From positions 2,046,001 through 2,110,000 of the forward strand of contig NZ_CP064188.1 of the NCBI RefSeq assembly GCF_015353075.1: a DNA stretch of 64,000 nucleotides, in the 5' to 3' direction. Source of the DNA: Rhizobium sp. 007 (lineage in GTDB: Bacteria > Pseudomonadota > Alphaproteobacteria > Rhizobiales > Rhizobiaceae). This document shows, one piece after another, positions 9,368 through 18,290 of the stretch. Under the pieces are notes generated by a model. It had not been told where the DNA came from. It saw only the letters and a list, made by a program, of their open reading frames with translations, and did not search any database. Made by a program: the position numbers and the translations under genes. Positions within the stretch are counted from its first letter, which is position 1. Each line of letters starts with the position of its first letter.

Positions 9368-10219
9368 ATGAAGATCGGCATGTGCATGTTCCTGTGGACG
9401 ACGAGTGTCGGCCGCAAGCACGAGGGATTGTTGCGCGACATCAAGGACACCGGGTTTGATGGCGTCGAGATTCCGATCTTCTCGGGGACGCCCGACGACT
9501 ACCGTCGGCTGGGGGCCCTGCTCGACCGGATCGGCCTGGAACGGACCGCCGTTTCCGCCATGGGCGACCCCTCGATGAACCTGATCGCCCCCGACGCCAC
9601 GACCCGCAGACGCGGCATCGACTATATGAAATGGGCAATCGACTGCAGCGATGCGCTCGGCGCCAGGATGCTGAGCGGGCCGCTGCATTCGACGCTCGGC
9701 CAATTTTCCGGAAGCGGGCCGAGCGCGGCGGAACTCAAGCGCTCGGTCTCCTCGCAACGCGCGATCGGCGATCATGCAGCAAAGCGCGGCGTCACGATCG
9801 GGCTCGAGGCGCTGAACCGCTTTGAGTGTTACCTGTTCAACACGATGGACGCCCTTGCGGCCCATGTCGACGCGGTCGGGCATCCAAATATCCGCGCTAT
9901 GTACGACACGTTCCACAGCAATATCGAGGAGGCCGATCCCATCGGCGCCTTCACGCGAAACAGGGACCGCATCGTCCATGTCCACATTTCGGAAAACGAC
10001 CGCGGCGTACCGGGGCGCGGCCACATTCCCTGGGCGGAGACGTTCAGGGCGCTACGCGCGAGTGGCTACGACGGCTGGCTGACAATCGAAGCCTTCGGCC
10101 GGGCGCTCAAGGACCTTGCTGCCGCGACAAAGGTCTGGCGCGACTTTTCCGAGACACCTGAAGCGGTCTATCGCGAAGGCCACCGCCATATCCGCGATGG
10201 ATGGCACGCGGCGGCATGA
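9368..10219 (+). CDS. Sugar phosphate isomerase/epimerase, D-psicose 3-epimerase-like
   Basis: TIM-barrel protein of 283 residues with an AGGGAGGAG ribosome site just before the ATG. Ketose 3-epimerase metal and catalytic positions are present as E147 (GLEALNRFECYLFN), D180 (MYDTFHSNIEE), H206 (VHVHISENDRG) and E241 (TIEAFG). The segment PGRGHIPW after the His is typical of D-psicose and D-tagatose 3-epimerases from Agrobacterium and Pseudomonas. It is transcribed away from a second family member, and the shared promoter carries three predicted GntR sites. The true ketose is unknown. Confidence 0.82.
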   Translation: MKIGMCMFLWTTSVGRKHEGLLRDIKDTGFDGVEIPIFSGTPDDYRRLGALLDRIGLERTAVSAMGDPSMNLIAPDATTRRRGIDYMKWAIDCSDALGARMLSGPLHSTLGQFSGSGPSAAELKRSVSSQRAIGDHAAKRGVTIGLEALNRFECYLFNTMDALAAHVDAVGHPNIRAMYDTFHSNIEEADPIGAFTRNRDRIVHVHISENDRGVPGRGHIPWAETFRALRASGYDGWLTIEAFGRALKDLAAATKVWRDFSETPEAVYREGHRHIRDGWHAAA

Positions 10220-10371
10220 ACGCGGTGCCGCCAATCGATCAGTCCGAATTTCGATCCGGGCGCGACCGCACGGCAGCGTCATTCCACTCTCTCGGGTCGA
10301 CGTTCGGACGCGAAGGACGGTACATTCTATTTCCAAGTGCGACATGCCCTAGATCCAAAGGCTTCTTTTCC

Positions 10372-10848
10372 CTAGCCTGCCGCGAAATTCTTGAGCACTT
10401 CCCCAGACAAACGATAACGGATCCACTCGTTCATGGGTTCAGCGCCGATTGCTTCATAGACGCGGATTGCTGGCTCGTTCCAGTCGAGTACGCTCCATTC
10501 AAACCGACCACAGCCAGTCTCGAGAGCGATCTCAGCCAGTCGTTTGAGCAGAGCCTTGCCCGCGCCCAATCCGCGCGCCGCTGGCGTCACATACAGGTCT
10601 TCGAGATAGAGTCCGTTTTTTGCCTGCCAGGTCGAGTAATTGAAGAACCAGATAGCCATGCCAACCGGCCCGCTATCCTGTTCGCAGATCAATGCGTGAG
10701 TCACAGAGTTCGTGCCGAAAATCGACTCTTCGATCTTCTCAATGGTAGCGGCGACTTCGTGCTCAGCTTTTTCATAGATCGCGAGCTCGCGAATGAAACC
10801 CAAAAGCGTCGCCGCATCTTCACGGACAGCCTCACGTATGGTCAACAC
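10372..10848 (-). CDS. GNAT family N-acetyltransferase (diamine acetyltransferase-like)
   Basis: Acetyl-CoA-dependent N-acetyltransferase, 158 residues, a single GNAT domain. The acetyl-CoA pyrophosphate loop is ARGLGAGKALL (about residues 93-103), after beta-4 LYLEDLYVTP. The C-terminal segment FEWSVLDWNEPAIRVYEAIGA matches the spermidine/spermine and thialysine acetyltransferase subgroup. The gene stands alone and converges on the epimerase gene, so context gives no further hint of the substrate. Confidence 0.82.
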   Translation of the reverse strand: MLTIREAVREDAATLLGFIRELAIYEKAEHEVAATIEKIEESIFGTNSVTHALICEQDSGPVGMAIWFFNYSTWQAKNGLYLEDLYVTPAARGLGAGKALLKRLAEIALETGCGRFEWSVLDWNEPAIRVYEAIGAEPMNEWIRYRLSGEVLKNFAAG

Positions 10849-11575
10849 GACAGAAAACCCCTTAAATTAACTGGCGCAGGCTATGTGTTTAGACAGGCGC
10901 TGATGTCAAGTCGGCGGCATTCATTCCATTCGCCCCCACATCCAGATGCTCGAGAGCAAGCTCAACGGCTAGACGAGCCTTTCACAGGGTCCTGATCGAT
11001 AGCTAGTGCCATGATGCCGGAGCGCAGCAGCACTCGAGTAACGTCGGTAATTTCGTGCTGATGAACAGGGGGCGATCATTTAAATCGTCAATGGCGGCCG
11101 CCACGCCTCGGTTTCCCGCTCCGAGATTGTAAATCGCGGTCGTGTTAGGGTGCCGTGCAAGAGCGGCCTTGAAGACGACTTCCGGCAGCGTTCGTCGCCG
11201 CCCTCCAGAATTTCTGGAACGCCAAGGTGCCGGGACGTTCGATCGAGGAAATCTCTGAAGGCGCGCAATCTAGCAGAGTGTGCCTGAATACTGAGATGGT
11301 TGCAAAGGACCAATACAGGGCCATCCTTGCGTACAAAGCTGCCCTTGACGTTTGCAACGCACCCGGGTTTGAAGGATTTGACACCACACCTTTATTCCGT
11401 CCAATCCCGCCAATCTGCCATCGGAGAGTTTAGCTGGTTTTCGCCGAGGTCGGCGGAGCGGATGCGCTGTGAAGCGGGTTAGCGGCGACGGGTTTGCCAG
11501 TTTCTTGATTTAGGTAGTAGGAATACGCTCAACCGGTTCGTCTTCGGTATAGATTGACTCATTGAGAAGCCAACC
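10849..11575. other. Region without an intact gene; possible LysR C-terminal remnant
   Basis: No open frame here has a convincing start and family match. On the minus strand near 11230-11330 a short stretch reads SARLRAFRDFLDR, which resembles the C-terminal end of LysR regulators (usually ..ARVRAFIDFL..), and adjacent frames carry more of a similar-looking tail. It could be the worn 3' end of a LysR gene. The remainder shows nothing recognisable. Confidence 0.3.
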
Positions 11576-11929
11576 ATGAACAAACTGCCGGTCATCCAGA
11601 TGCGCCGAAAAGGCAAGACCCAGACGCAACGCATGCTGATTCCAAGCGAGACGATGATTGCCGACGAACTGTGGGCGGCGCCTCCCGGCTGCATATCGGA
11701 TCTCGCAGCAATCAGGCGAGTGCTTGCGGCCAAGTATGGAGCAGACGCGTGCTGCCCTGTGACGGTGCGACGGCATCTGGTACAAATGAGCCGAAGCGAC
11801 ACCGCCCCGTTCTGGCGGGTGATCGATCCGGATCGACCGTTCGCTCGACGCGTTGTCGGTGGACCGGAACGCATCCGCAAGAAACTGACCGACGAGGGCG
11901 ATGCAACAGGTGGGCGCTGCGCACTATGA
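11576..11929 (+). CDS. MGMT-like (alkyltransferase-like) small DNA-binding-fold protein
   Basis: A 117-residue protein. RMLIPSETMIADELW, then a helix pair (LAAIRRVLAAKYGADACCPVT) and PFWRVIDPDRPFARRVVGG, resemble small proteins related to the winged-helix domain of O6-methylguanine methyltransferases, with the conserved core 'KYGAD-CP-T ... WWRVI ... GG'. The PCHR active-site motif of true methyltransferases is absent, so repair by methyl transfer is not supported. The C-terminus (GDATGGRCAL) looks unrelated to the family and may reflect a late frame change. Function unknown; the assignment is from memory. Confidence 0.5.
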   Translation: MNKLPVIQMRRKGKTQTQRMLIPSETMIADELWAAPPGCISDLAAIRRVLAAKYGADACCPVTVRRHLVQMSRSDTAPFWRVIDPDRPFARRVVGGPERIRKKLTDEGDATGGRCAL

Positions 11930-12121
11930 CGATCCGTCCCTACCCGGAGGTGGTTTGATTGCGTTGGTTTGCGGCCCACATCTCCACTGCCCAGCTTTTC
12001 CACGTCTATCCGCATCCGATGTTTCGAACGGCTTGCGGACCGCGTTTGTGACCGAACAATGCGTGGTGGCGATAGCCGTGTCTGGTCGAGCGCCAAAGCC
12101 TAGTCTTTGCGCTGGGGGGTA

Positions 12122-12523
12122 TCAGACCAGTGTTCCTGCAAACCGTTCCGGCCATCGCTCGCGTTGGAAGACTTCCGTTATGAAGTCGATGAACACCCTT
12201 GTCTTGGAGGGTAGCAAGGTGCGGTTCGCGTAGTAGATCGAGATCGGGCCAGCATCGGCATACCACGCCGGTATCAATCGGGTAAGCTCGCCACTCTCCA
12301 GATGGGCAAGAGCATCCGGCTTGGGGATCATCGCGACCCCAAGGCCGAGAAGTGCGGCAGATCGCATCGCGGCAGGATCGTTGACGACGATCTTCTCTTT
12401 CAAGGCCGCAGTTTGCTCATCTCCAGCAACACTCCGCATCTGCCACTGCCGAATGCGACCGGTCCTCCCGGCGGAGCCGGTGCATATCCGGCTGCAAGGT
12501 GATCTCAACGAAACGACGATCAT
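12122..12523 (-). pseudogene. LysR family regulator, C-terminal effector-domain remnant
   Basis: From about residue 22 on, the frame reads GRIRQWQM..KIVVNDPAAMRSAALLGLGVAMIPKPDALAHL and continues to IYYANRTLLPSKTRVFIDFI, which is subdomain II of a LysR effector domain followed by the normal C-terminus. The helix-turn-helix and the first half of the effector domain are absent, and the first 20 residues do not fit the family. It is therefore a 5'-deleted gene; about one third remains. Confidence 0.75.
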
Positions 12524-12734
12524 AGCAGTTCATCTATCGCTAACTTTCGGCATTTTCAAAACATTGCCACGCCCCGACAGAGCGATACACTATCAGAAAA
12601 GTACCGTCGGCGAGGCGTTTCATTCGTGGAAGGCCTTTTGCAATTGCGCAAACGGGGCCGCGGTACCTGTCCTCTCCCAACACACAGGAGGATAGCCCGC
12701 CCGCAGTCACGTAACGCGATGGGCTGCGCTTCTG

Positions 12735-13193
12735 CTAGCTTACAATTTGTTCGGCGACAGCTTCTTCGAGACCAACTGCCGCTTGGGCGGAAAGACCGCG
12801 GGCCGCTGCCTGTGAATCGTAAAATTCCTCAAGTGCATAGACTCTTCCCCACCGCAGGGTGAACACGTGGAGACCACGGTTGACGTACGACGCGTCGCCG
12901 TTGAGCAGCGTTGCGGTTCCGTCCCACTGGGCAAACACGGTGGTATGCCACGGCCAGCCCTTCACCCAGACATGGTTGACCGTGAGATGGAGAGTGGGCA
13001 GGACACGGCCGAGGCGCTCAAACCAGCGGCGCAGGGCTTCTTTGTCGTGGCGCTCGCCACCAAGCGCGTGGGCGCCGGAAACGCGGTGATAGACATGCGG
13101 CACGACTGCTTTCACCGCCGCATCCCAGCGATGGTTGTTGACGTGGTCGAAGCTCTGTCGGATCGATTTCTCGACAAAATAACTGTATAGCAT
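12735..13193 (-). CDS. SnoaL-like / nuclear transport factor 2-like domain protein
   Basis: A 152-residue single-domain protein of the cystatin-like alpha+beta barrel fold. Typical elements are an N-terminal helix pair (IRQSFDHVNNHRWDAAVKAVVPHVYHRVSGAHALGG would be the usual pocket entry), a helix LRRWFERLGRVLP near residues 53-65, and beta strands LHLTVNHVWVKG, HTTVFAQWDGTATL and GLHVFTLRWGRV, ending with YALEEFYD. Relatives include polyketide cyclases, limonene epoxide hydrolase-like enzymes and many proteins of unknown role. It lies near a secreted protein gene but has no shared operon partner. Confidence 0.72.
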   Translation of the reverse strand: MLYSYFVEKSIRQSFDHVNNHRWDAAVKAVVPHVYHRVSGAHALGGERHDKEALRRWFERLGRVLPTLHLTVNHVWVKGWPWHTTVFAQWDGTATLLNGDASYVNRGLHVFTLRWGRVYALEEFYDSQAAARGLSAQAAVGLEEAVAEQIVS

Positions 13194-13293
13194 TTGGCGT
13201 CTCCTCCGGACTTATTCGATGGCGTGATCGAGGGCACCGTGTGGCGAGCCGCGCCGACGCAAGAGCCCGCGGTCGTGCGGTCTGCACGTCGGG

Positions 13294-13656
13294 TCAACGC
13301 ATTGTCGCGTCGGCCCGCAGATGCGTGTCAGTCTCGGTCGAGACCGTCACCTGCTTGCCGGACCTTGAGAACGCGTAAAGCGAGTCCTGATGGCCTGGCA
13401 TGGAAAACGCCACGGAGTCGCCGTCGGCGAGGCCCATGACGACGCGCAGTGGATCGCCCCCGGTCTTCGGCGCGAAGGTGGCGGTGACCTGCAGCAGGTC
13501 GCCGTCGACCGGGACGTAGTAGACCACCATGTCGAGGGGTCCCGCGTGCAGGCTGCCGCCTTCGATCGAGTGGCCGATGGTTGCTTCCTCGGCAAAAGCC
13601 GTGGTCGCAAGAAACAGCGCGGCCAGGAGCGATGCGCTCAGGGTTTTGCGGATCAT
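13294..13656 (-). CDS. Hypothetical exported protein
   Basis: A 120-residue protein with a clear signal peptide: MIRKTLSASLLAALFLATTAFA followed by EEA, with probable cleavage after AFA. The mature part is rich in beta-type sequence (GPLDMVVYYVPVDGDLLQVTATFAP) and has no cysteine. No family is recognised. Its promoter region (13671-13722) carries the same operator motif as the RND pump promoter, and a TetR fragment related to the pump regulator starts on the other strand. It may therefore have belonged to a paralogous TetR-controlled unit. Confidence 0.65.
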   Translation of the reverse strand: MIRKTLSASLLAALFLATTAFAEEATIGHSIEGGSLHAGPLDMVVYYVPVDGDLLQVTATFAPKTGGDPLRVVMGLADGDSVAFSMPGHQDSLYAFSRSGKQVTVSTETDTHLRADATMR

Positions 13657-13670
13657 CTTATATCTCCCTT

Positions 13671-13722
13671 TTTAGATTTCGTTCACCCTCTATACAGAAC
13701 TTAGATTACGATTGCAATCTAA
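13671..13722. promoter_or_regulatory. Predicted TetR operator region, copy 1
   Basis: Contains the half-site TTTAGATTTC (13671-13680) and a longer inverted repeat at 13701-13722 with arms TTAGATT and AATCTAA around an 8-base centre. The same words occur upstream of the RND operon at 18228-18277, so this is probably a site of the same regulator family. Confidence 0.6.
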
Positions 13723-13730
13723 AAAAGGAG

Positions 13731-13802
13731 ATGACGATGCGGGTGAGTCGCAGTCAGGCTGCGGCAAACCGCGAAACCGTGATTAATGTGCGCTCTCTTT
13801 AA
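13731..13802 (+). pseudogene. TetR family regulator, N-terminal stub
   Basis: MTMRVSRSQAAANRETVINV followed by RSL and a stop. It is nearly identical over its first 20 residues to the intact regulator at 18291 (MRVSRVQAEENRETVINV). GGAG lies just before the start. The helix-turn-helix and everything after it are missing, so it is a 23-codon stub of a paralogous regulator gene, facing the exported-protein gene. Confidence 0.7.
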
Positions 13803-13972
13803 CGAGACATCGGCCGAGATCTTACGACATGGCGCGGGATGGCTTCATGGACCTAGTGCGCATCGGTTTCTGTTCCAACTATCCATCAGTTCAAGCGCAT
13901 CCTTTTTGGGTGAGAAAAGATGCGTCTTGGAAGACTTATGTGCGGCCCGAGTCGTCTTGCACGCGAGATGCC

Positions 13973-16900
13973 CTACTCTGCGGCCAGTGCTATCGGCGGA
14001 TCCAGATGTTCAGTCGTCCCCCCGTGGCTCTCTTCTTTCGTCGGCTTGATCCGGAACCACACCGCGTAGAGGGCTGGGAGGAAGAGAAGTATCATGACGG
14101 TGCCTGCAGCCGTTCCGCCAATCAGCGTATAGGCCATCGATCCCCAGAACACCGAATGGGTCAAAGGTATGAAGGCCAGAATCGCTGCAAGCGCGGTCAG
14201 GATAACAGGACGTGTCCGCTGCACGGTCGCTTCAATGACAGCGTGGTAGTCATCGAGACCTGCGGCCTGGTTTTCCTTGATCTGCTCTGTCAGGATCAGC
14301 GTGTTCCGCATCAGGATACCCGCCAGTCCGATCAAACCAAGAATGGCGTTGAAGCCAAAGGGCTGATTGAACAGAAGCAGCGTCGGGACCACCCCAGCAA
14401 GTCCGAGGGGTGCTGTCAACATGACCATCGTCATCGTTGACAGGCTGCGCACCTGGAGGATGATGACGATCAACATGGCCGCGATCATGAGCGGGAAGAC
14501 CTGGACGAGTGCGACATTGGCCTTGAGCGATTCTTCGATGTTGCCGCCCATCTCAATGCGATATCCCACGGGAAGCGATGCGATGAGCGGTTGAAGCGCC
14601 TTCATGACCTGTTGCGAAACCTCCGGGGGTTGCGTCGCCTCGTTGATATCGGAGCGTACCGTGATCACCGGTGTGCGGTCGCGACGTTTCAGTATCGGTT
14701 CCTCAAACCGGATCTCGGAATGCCCGATCTGATCAAGTGGTACCTGACGGCCATCCCTGCTCATCAACGAGAAACTACCCAACCTTGAGGGATCAAGCCG
14801 GTTGTCACCTGCGCTACGTGCGACAACCGGCACGTTACGGATGTTGTCGCGCACCTGGGTGACATGGATGCCGCTCAGCAGCAATTGCATCTGCTGGGCT
14901 GCCTCAGAGGGTGAAAGACCGATCAGATTGAGCCGATCCTGATCGGGGACAAACCGCAGGACAGGGGTGCGGTTGCCCCAATCGCGGTTGGCCTGCCGGA
15001 CATCAGGCACACCCTTCATGATTGCCAGAGCCTGCTCGGAGATCTTGTAGAGCTCATCCGGATCCGGTCCCATGATCCGAAACTCGACCGGGAACGGCGT
15101 GTAGGGCCCGAATACAAGCTGCGTTACGCGCACAGATGCCTCAGGAACAAGCCCTTCCGAAACGGCGGCTCGAAGGCGGTGCTTCAAAGCCTCGCGTGCG
15201 TGAGCATCCGGAGTGAGCACAACGACCTTGGCGAATGCAGGGTCGGGCAATTCGGGCGCCATGGCAAAGAAGAAGCGGGGCGCACCCTGCCCTATATAAC
15301 TGGTGACGATTTTTGCTTCAGGCTGGCTTTGTAACCAGCCTTCGACTTTCTCCACTGCTGCTATCGTGGTTTCGATGCTCGTACCCTCGGGCATGCGAAC
15401 TTCGACCAATACCTCAGGGCGATCCGATGTCGGGAAGAACTGCTTTTTGACGCCTCCCATCCCAACGACCGAAATAGCCATCGTGATGCCGACTACTGCG
15501 CAGGTCATGAATTTATGGCGAACCGCAAACTCGATGAGAGAGCGCAGGCGGCGGTAGTTTGGAGTATCATAGATGGCGTGATGTCCACCCTCGACCGGTT
15601 TGATGTCGGGCAACATTTTCACACCCAGATACGGCGTAAAGATCACTGCGACAAACCACGAAACGATCAGCGCGAAGCCCACGACCCAGAAGATGTTGCC
15701 GGCGTATTCACCTGCAGTTGATCTTGCGAAGCCAACGGGCATCAGTCCAATGATAGTGACGAGAGTGCCGGACAGCATCGGCGCTGCTGTATGGCTCCAG
15801 GCATAAGCGGCCGCCCTGATGCGGTCCATGCCCTCTTCCATCTTCACCACCATCACCTCAATCGCGATGATGGCGTCGTCCACGAGAAGGCCCAGCGCAA
15901 GGATCAACGCGCCAAGCGTAATACGATCGAAGAACCGGCCGGTTTCCAGCATAATGAGGAAAACGACCGCAAGCGTCAGCGGAACGGCAAGCGCCACAAC
16001 AATGCCAACGCGCCAGCCGAGTGCGACCAGGCTTACGAACAGCACGACGCCAAGCGCCATTGCGAACTTGAGCATGAATTCGCCGACCGCCTCGTCGATG
16101 TTGACGGCCTGATCGCTGACTTTGGTGAGCGTCATGCCTAGCGGCAAAGTCTGCGCGATGGCAGCGGATCGTGCTTCAAGCGCTTTGCCGAGCTCAAGAC
16201 CATTCCAGCCCTGTTGCATCACTGCGGCCAGCATGATTGTCGGCTCGCCCTCATGGCGGATGATGTAGGTCGCGGGATCCTCATATCCGCGCCGCACATC
16301 CGCTAGATCGGAGAGCTTCAGCGTCCGTCCCGCTGCCACGATCGGCGTATCGGCTACCGCCTGCACGCTGTTGTACGCTCCGTCGAAACGGATGAAGACC
16401 TGTGGCCCACGCGTGTCGATCGAGCCGGCGGGCGTGACTGTGTTCTGTCTTTGCAAAGCTGCAGCGATATCCTGGGCCGAAATTCCGAGTGTTGCGAGCT
16501 TGGCATAGGAAAATTCGACGAAGATTTGTTCGGGGCGCTCTCCGAGAATGTTGATTTTCTTGACGCCCGGAACGTGCAGAAGATCCTGACGGATGACCTC
16601 CGCCTGCCGAACGAGGTCGCGCATCGGCATCCCCTTCGCCTTCAGGGCATAAAGGCCGAAGCTCACGTCGGAATATTCATCATTGACAAAGGGACCAATG
16701 ACGCCTGGTGGGAGGTTCCGGGCTTCGTCACCGAGCTTCTTGCGCGCCTGATAGAACTCCTCTTCGACGGCGCTTGCCGGCGTGCTGTCCTTCAAAGTCA
16801 CGGTGAGGAAAGCGTAGCCGGGGCGGGCTGTCGTTTCAACACGATCGTACCAGGTGAGCTCCTGGATGCGCTTCTCAAGAGGCTCAGCGACGAGATCCTG

Positions 16901-17083
16901 CATTTCACGCGCGGTAGCACCCGGCCAAACTGACGTGACCGTTAGGGTCTTGATGGTGAAGGATGGATCCTCGGCGCGTCCCAGCTTGACGAAGGCGTAG
17001 ACCCCCGCGGCGGCCAACAGGACGATAAAGAATAGGGTAACGGCGCGTTCGCGAACCGCGATGGCGGAAAGATTGAAGCTCAT
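13973..17083 (-). CDS. RND efflux pump inner-membrane transporter (TriC/AcrB type)
   Basis: Proton-driven drug or solvent exporter in the inner membrane, about 1036 residues, a normal length for the family. The start at 17083 (MSFNLSAIAVRER) overlaps the adaptor stop as ATGA; a longer frame upstream is only the adaptor in another phase. The N-terminal LGRAEDPSFTIKT and WPGATAREMQDLVAEPLEKRIQE resemble TriC/MexB-like pumps. Two six-helix halves with large periplasmic loops are visible, and the proton-relay acids fall in LILALGLLVDDAIIAIE in segment 4. No outer-membrane factor gene is adjacent, so a TolC-like partner must come from elsewhere. Drug range unknown. Confidence 0.88.
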   Translation of the reverse strand: MSFNLSAIAVRERAVTLFFIVLLAAAGVYAFVKLGRAEDPSFTIKTLTVTSVWPGATAREMQDLVAEPLEKRIQELTWYDRVETTARPGYAFLTVTLKDSTPASAVEEEFYQARKKLGDEARNLPPGVIGPFVNDEYSDVSFGLYALKAKGMPMRDLVRQAEVIRQDLLHVPGVKKINILGERPEQIFVEFSYAKLATLGISAQDIAAALQRQNTVTPAGSIDTRGPQVFIRFDGAYNSVQAVADTPIVAAGRTLKLSDLADVRRGYEDPATYIIRHEGEPTIMLAAVMQQGWNGLELGKALEARSAAIAQTLPLGMTLTKVSDQAVNIDEAVGEFMLKFAMALGVVLFVSLVALGWRVGIVVALAVPLTLAVVFLIMLETGRFFDRITLGALILALGLLVDDAIIAIEVMVVKMEEGMDRIRAAAYAWSHTAAPMLSGTLVTIIGLMPVGFARSTAGEYAGNIFWVVGFALIVSWFVAVIFTPYLGVKMLPDIKPVEGGHHAIYDTPNYRRLRSLIEFAVRHKFMTCAVVGITMAISVVGMGGVKKQFFPTSDRPEVLVEVRMPEGTSIETTIAAVEKVEGWLQSQPEAKIVTSYIGQGAPRFFFAMAPELPDPAFAKVVVLTPDAHAREALKHRLRAAVSEGLVPEASVRVTQLVFGPYTPFPVEFRIMGPDPDELYKISEQALAIMKGVPDVRQANRDWGNRTPVLRFVPDQDRLNLIGLSPSEAAQQMQLLLSGIHVTQVRDNIRNVPVVARSAGDNRLDPSRLGSFSLMSRDGRQVPLDQIGHSEIRFEEPILKRRDRTPVITVRSDINEATQPPEVSQQVMKALQPLIASLPVGYRIEMGGNIEESLKANVALVQVFPLMIAAMLIVIILQVRSLSTMTMVMLTAPLGLAGVVPTLLLFNQPFGFNAILGLIGLAGILMRNTLILTEQIKENQAAGLDDYHAVIEATVQRTRPVILTALAAILAFIPLTHSVFWGSMAYTLIGGTAAGTVMILLFLPALYAVWFRIKPTKEESHGGTTEHLDPPIALAAE

Positions 17084-18192
17084 TTTTTCACCTCTTGCTG
17101 CGAGGCAATCCTGACAACCGCACCCTTTTCCAGAAGATGCGCGCCCAGAGCGACAACCTGCTGACCAACCGCGATTCCGGTAACAAACGCCGTCTCCTCG
17201 CCGATCCTCTTGATTTCGACCGGGGTGAACTTCACGGTGGAGGTGCCGCTGTCGACAACCCACACACCCGTGCGGTTACCGTCGTCCAGGATGGAGCCTA
17301 CGGGAACAGCGACCTCCGACTGCCTGTCCGCGTCCAGGATTTTAATCGTCACTGTGGAACCGAGCGGAGCAGAGGCGGCAGCGCCATCGAGAACGTACCG
17401 CGCTTCGTAAGTGCGGGTCTGGGGATCGGCAGCATCCGAGATCTGTCGTAGCTGAGCTTTTCCGCTAAGACCGTCGCCTCCGTAGACACTGGCTTCCACT
17501 TCGGATCCGACTTGGGGTCGCAAAGTCTCAGGCAGCCAGACGACAGCTTCACGCGGTCCAGCTTGGGCGAGCTGAACCACCGTCTGGCCCGCGGTGACGA
17601 CTTGTCCGGGATCCCCAAGCGTATTGACGACCGTTCCGTCCGAATCTGCAAACAGGACGGAGTAGGCCGCTGCATTTTCTGCGACCTTGGCGTCGGCTTC
17701 AGCCGCGGCAAGCTGAGCTGTAGCCGTGTCAAGGGCCGCTTTCGCCTGTTCATAACGCTGCGGGGTTGCGGCCAATCCATTCTTTACGAGCGCGGCATAG
17801 CGTTTCTCATCGGCTTGTGCCTGAATCAGGACAGCTCGCGCTGCAACCACCGTATTGCGCTTGGCTGTAAGGGCAAGTTGAAGATCCGTTTCATCGATGC
17901 GCATCAGCGGCTGGCCTTGTTTCACCTGCTGACCCACATCGACCATACGCTGGACGATCTTGCCCGGAACGCGGAATCCGAGATTGCTCTGTGTTCTTGA
18001 GGCGACGGTGCCGGTAAACGACCGTTCCGCTGTTCCGGTCTTTTTCGTCTCCGTCACGCTTACCAGGGGTGCAACAGTCCTTGGATCCGCAGCTTCGGCT
18101 TTACGTTCAGCCGTTTCGGACACGAGGAAAAAACCTGCCGCCGCCACTGCTGCCGCGAGCCCCCCGACAATCAGGACATGTTTGCGTTTCAT
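17080..18192 (-). CDS. RND efflux periplasmic adaptor (membrane fusion protein)
   Basis: Links the RND transporter to an outer-membrane channel; 370 residues. An N-terminal membrane anchor (LIVGGLAAAVAAAGFFLV, residues 7-24) lacks a lipobox Cys. Biotinyl-lipoyl-like halves (GFRVPGKIVQRMVDVGQQVKQGQPLMRID and GTVVNTLGDPGQVVTAGQTVVQLAQ) flank an alpha-helical coiled-coil hairpin of about 70 residues. A beta-barrel domain follows (ASVYGGDGLSGKAQLRQI). It is the first gene of the operon, transcribed away from the TetR gene, with two inverted-repeat sites between them. Confidence 0.88.
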   Translation of the reverse strand: MKRKHVLIVGGLAAAVAAAGFFLVSETAERKAEAADPRTVAPLVSVTETKKTGTAERSFTGTVASRTQSNLGFRVPGKIVQRMVDVGQQVKQGQPLMRIDETDLQLALTAKRNTVVAARAVLIQAQADEKRYAALVKNGLAATPQRYEQAKAALDTATAQLAAAEADAKVAENAAAYSVLFADSDGTVVNTLGDPGQVVTAGQTVVQLAQAGPREAVVWLPETLRPQVGSEVEASVYGGDGLSGKAQLRQISDAADPQTRTYEARYVLDGAAASAPLGSTVTIKILDADRQSEVAVPVGSILDDGNRTGVWVVDSGTSTVKFTPVEIKRIGEETAFVTGIAVGQQVVALGAHLLEKGAVVRIASQQEVKK

Positions 18193-18227
18193 TTTAAGCT
18201 CTCTTCTTGACCGGTCGCCCGGATGAT

Positions 18228-18277
18228 TTAGATTGCGATCTAACTCTATTTATGATATAGATGTCAAATGAAATCTA
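18228..18277. promoter_or_regulatory. Predicted TetR operator region, copy 2 (RND pump / tetR divergent promoter)
   Basis: Two inverted repeats lie in the 98-base gap: TTAGAT-TGCG-ATCTAA (18228-18243) and TAGATGTC-AAAT-GAAATCTA (18258-18277). The second is 13 bases before the tetR ATG. The whole 50-base segment is repeated at 21259-21308 with 42 of 50 positions identical. Confidence 0.7.
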
Positions 18278-18290
18278 ACTGGAGGTCATC

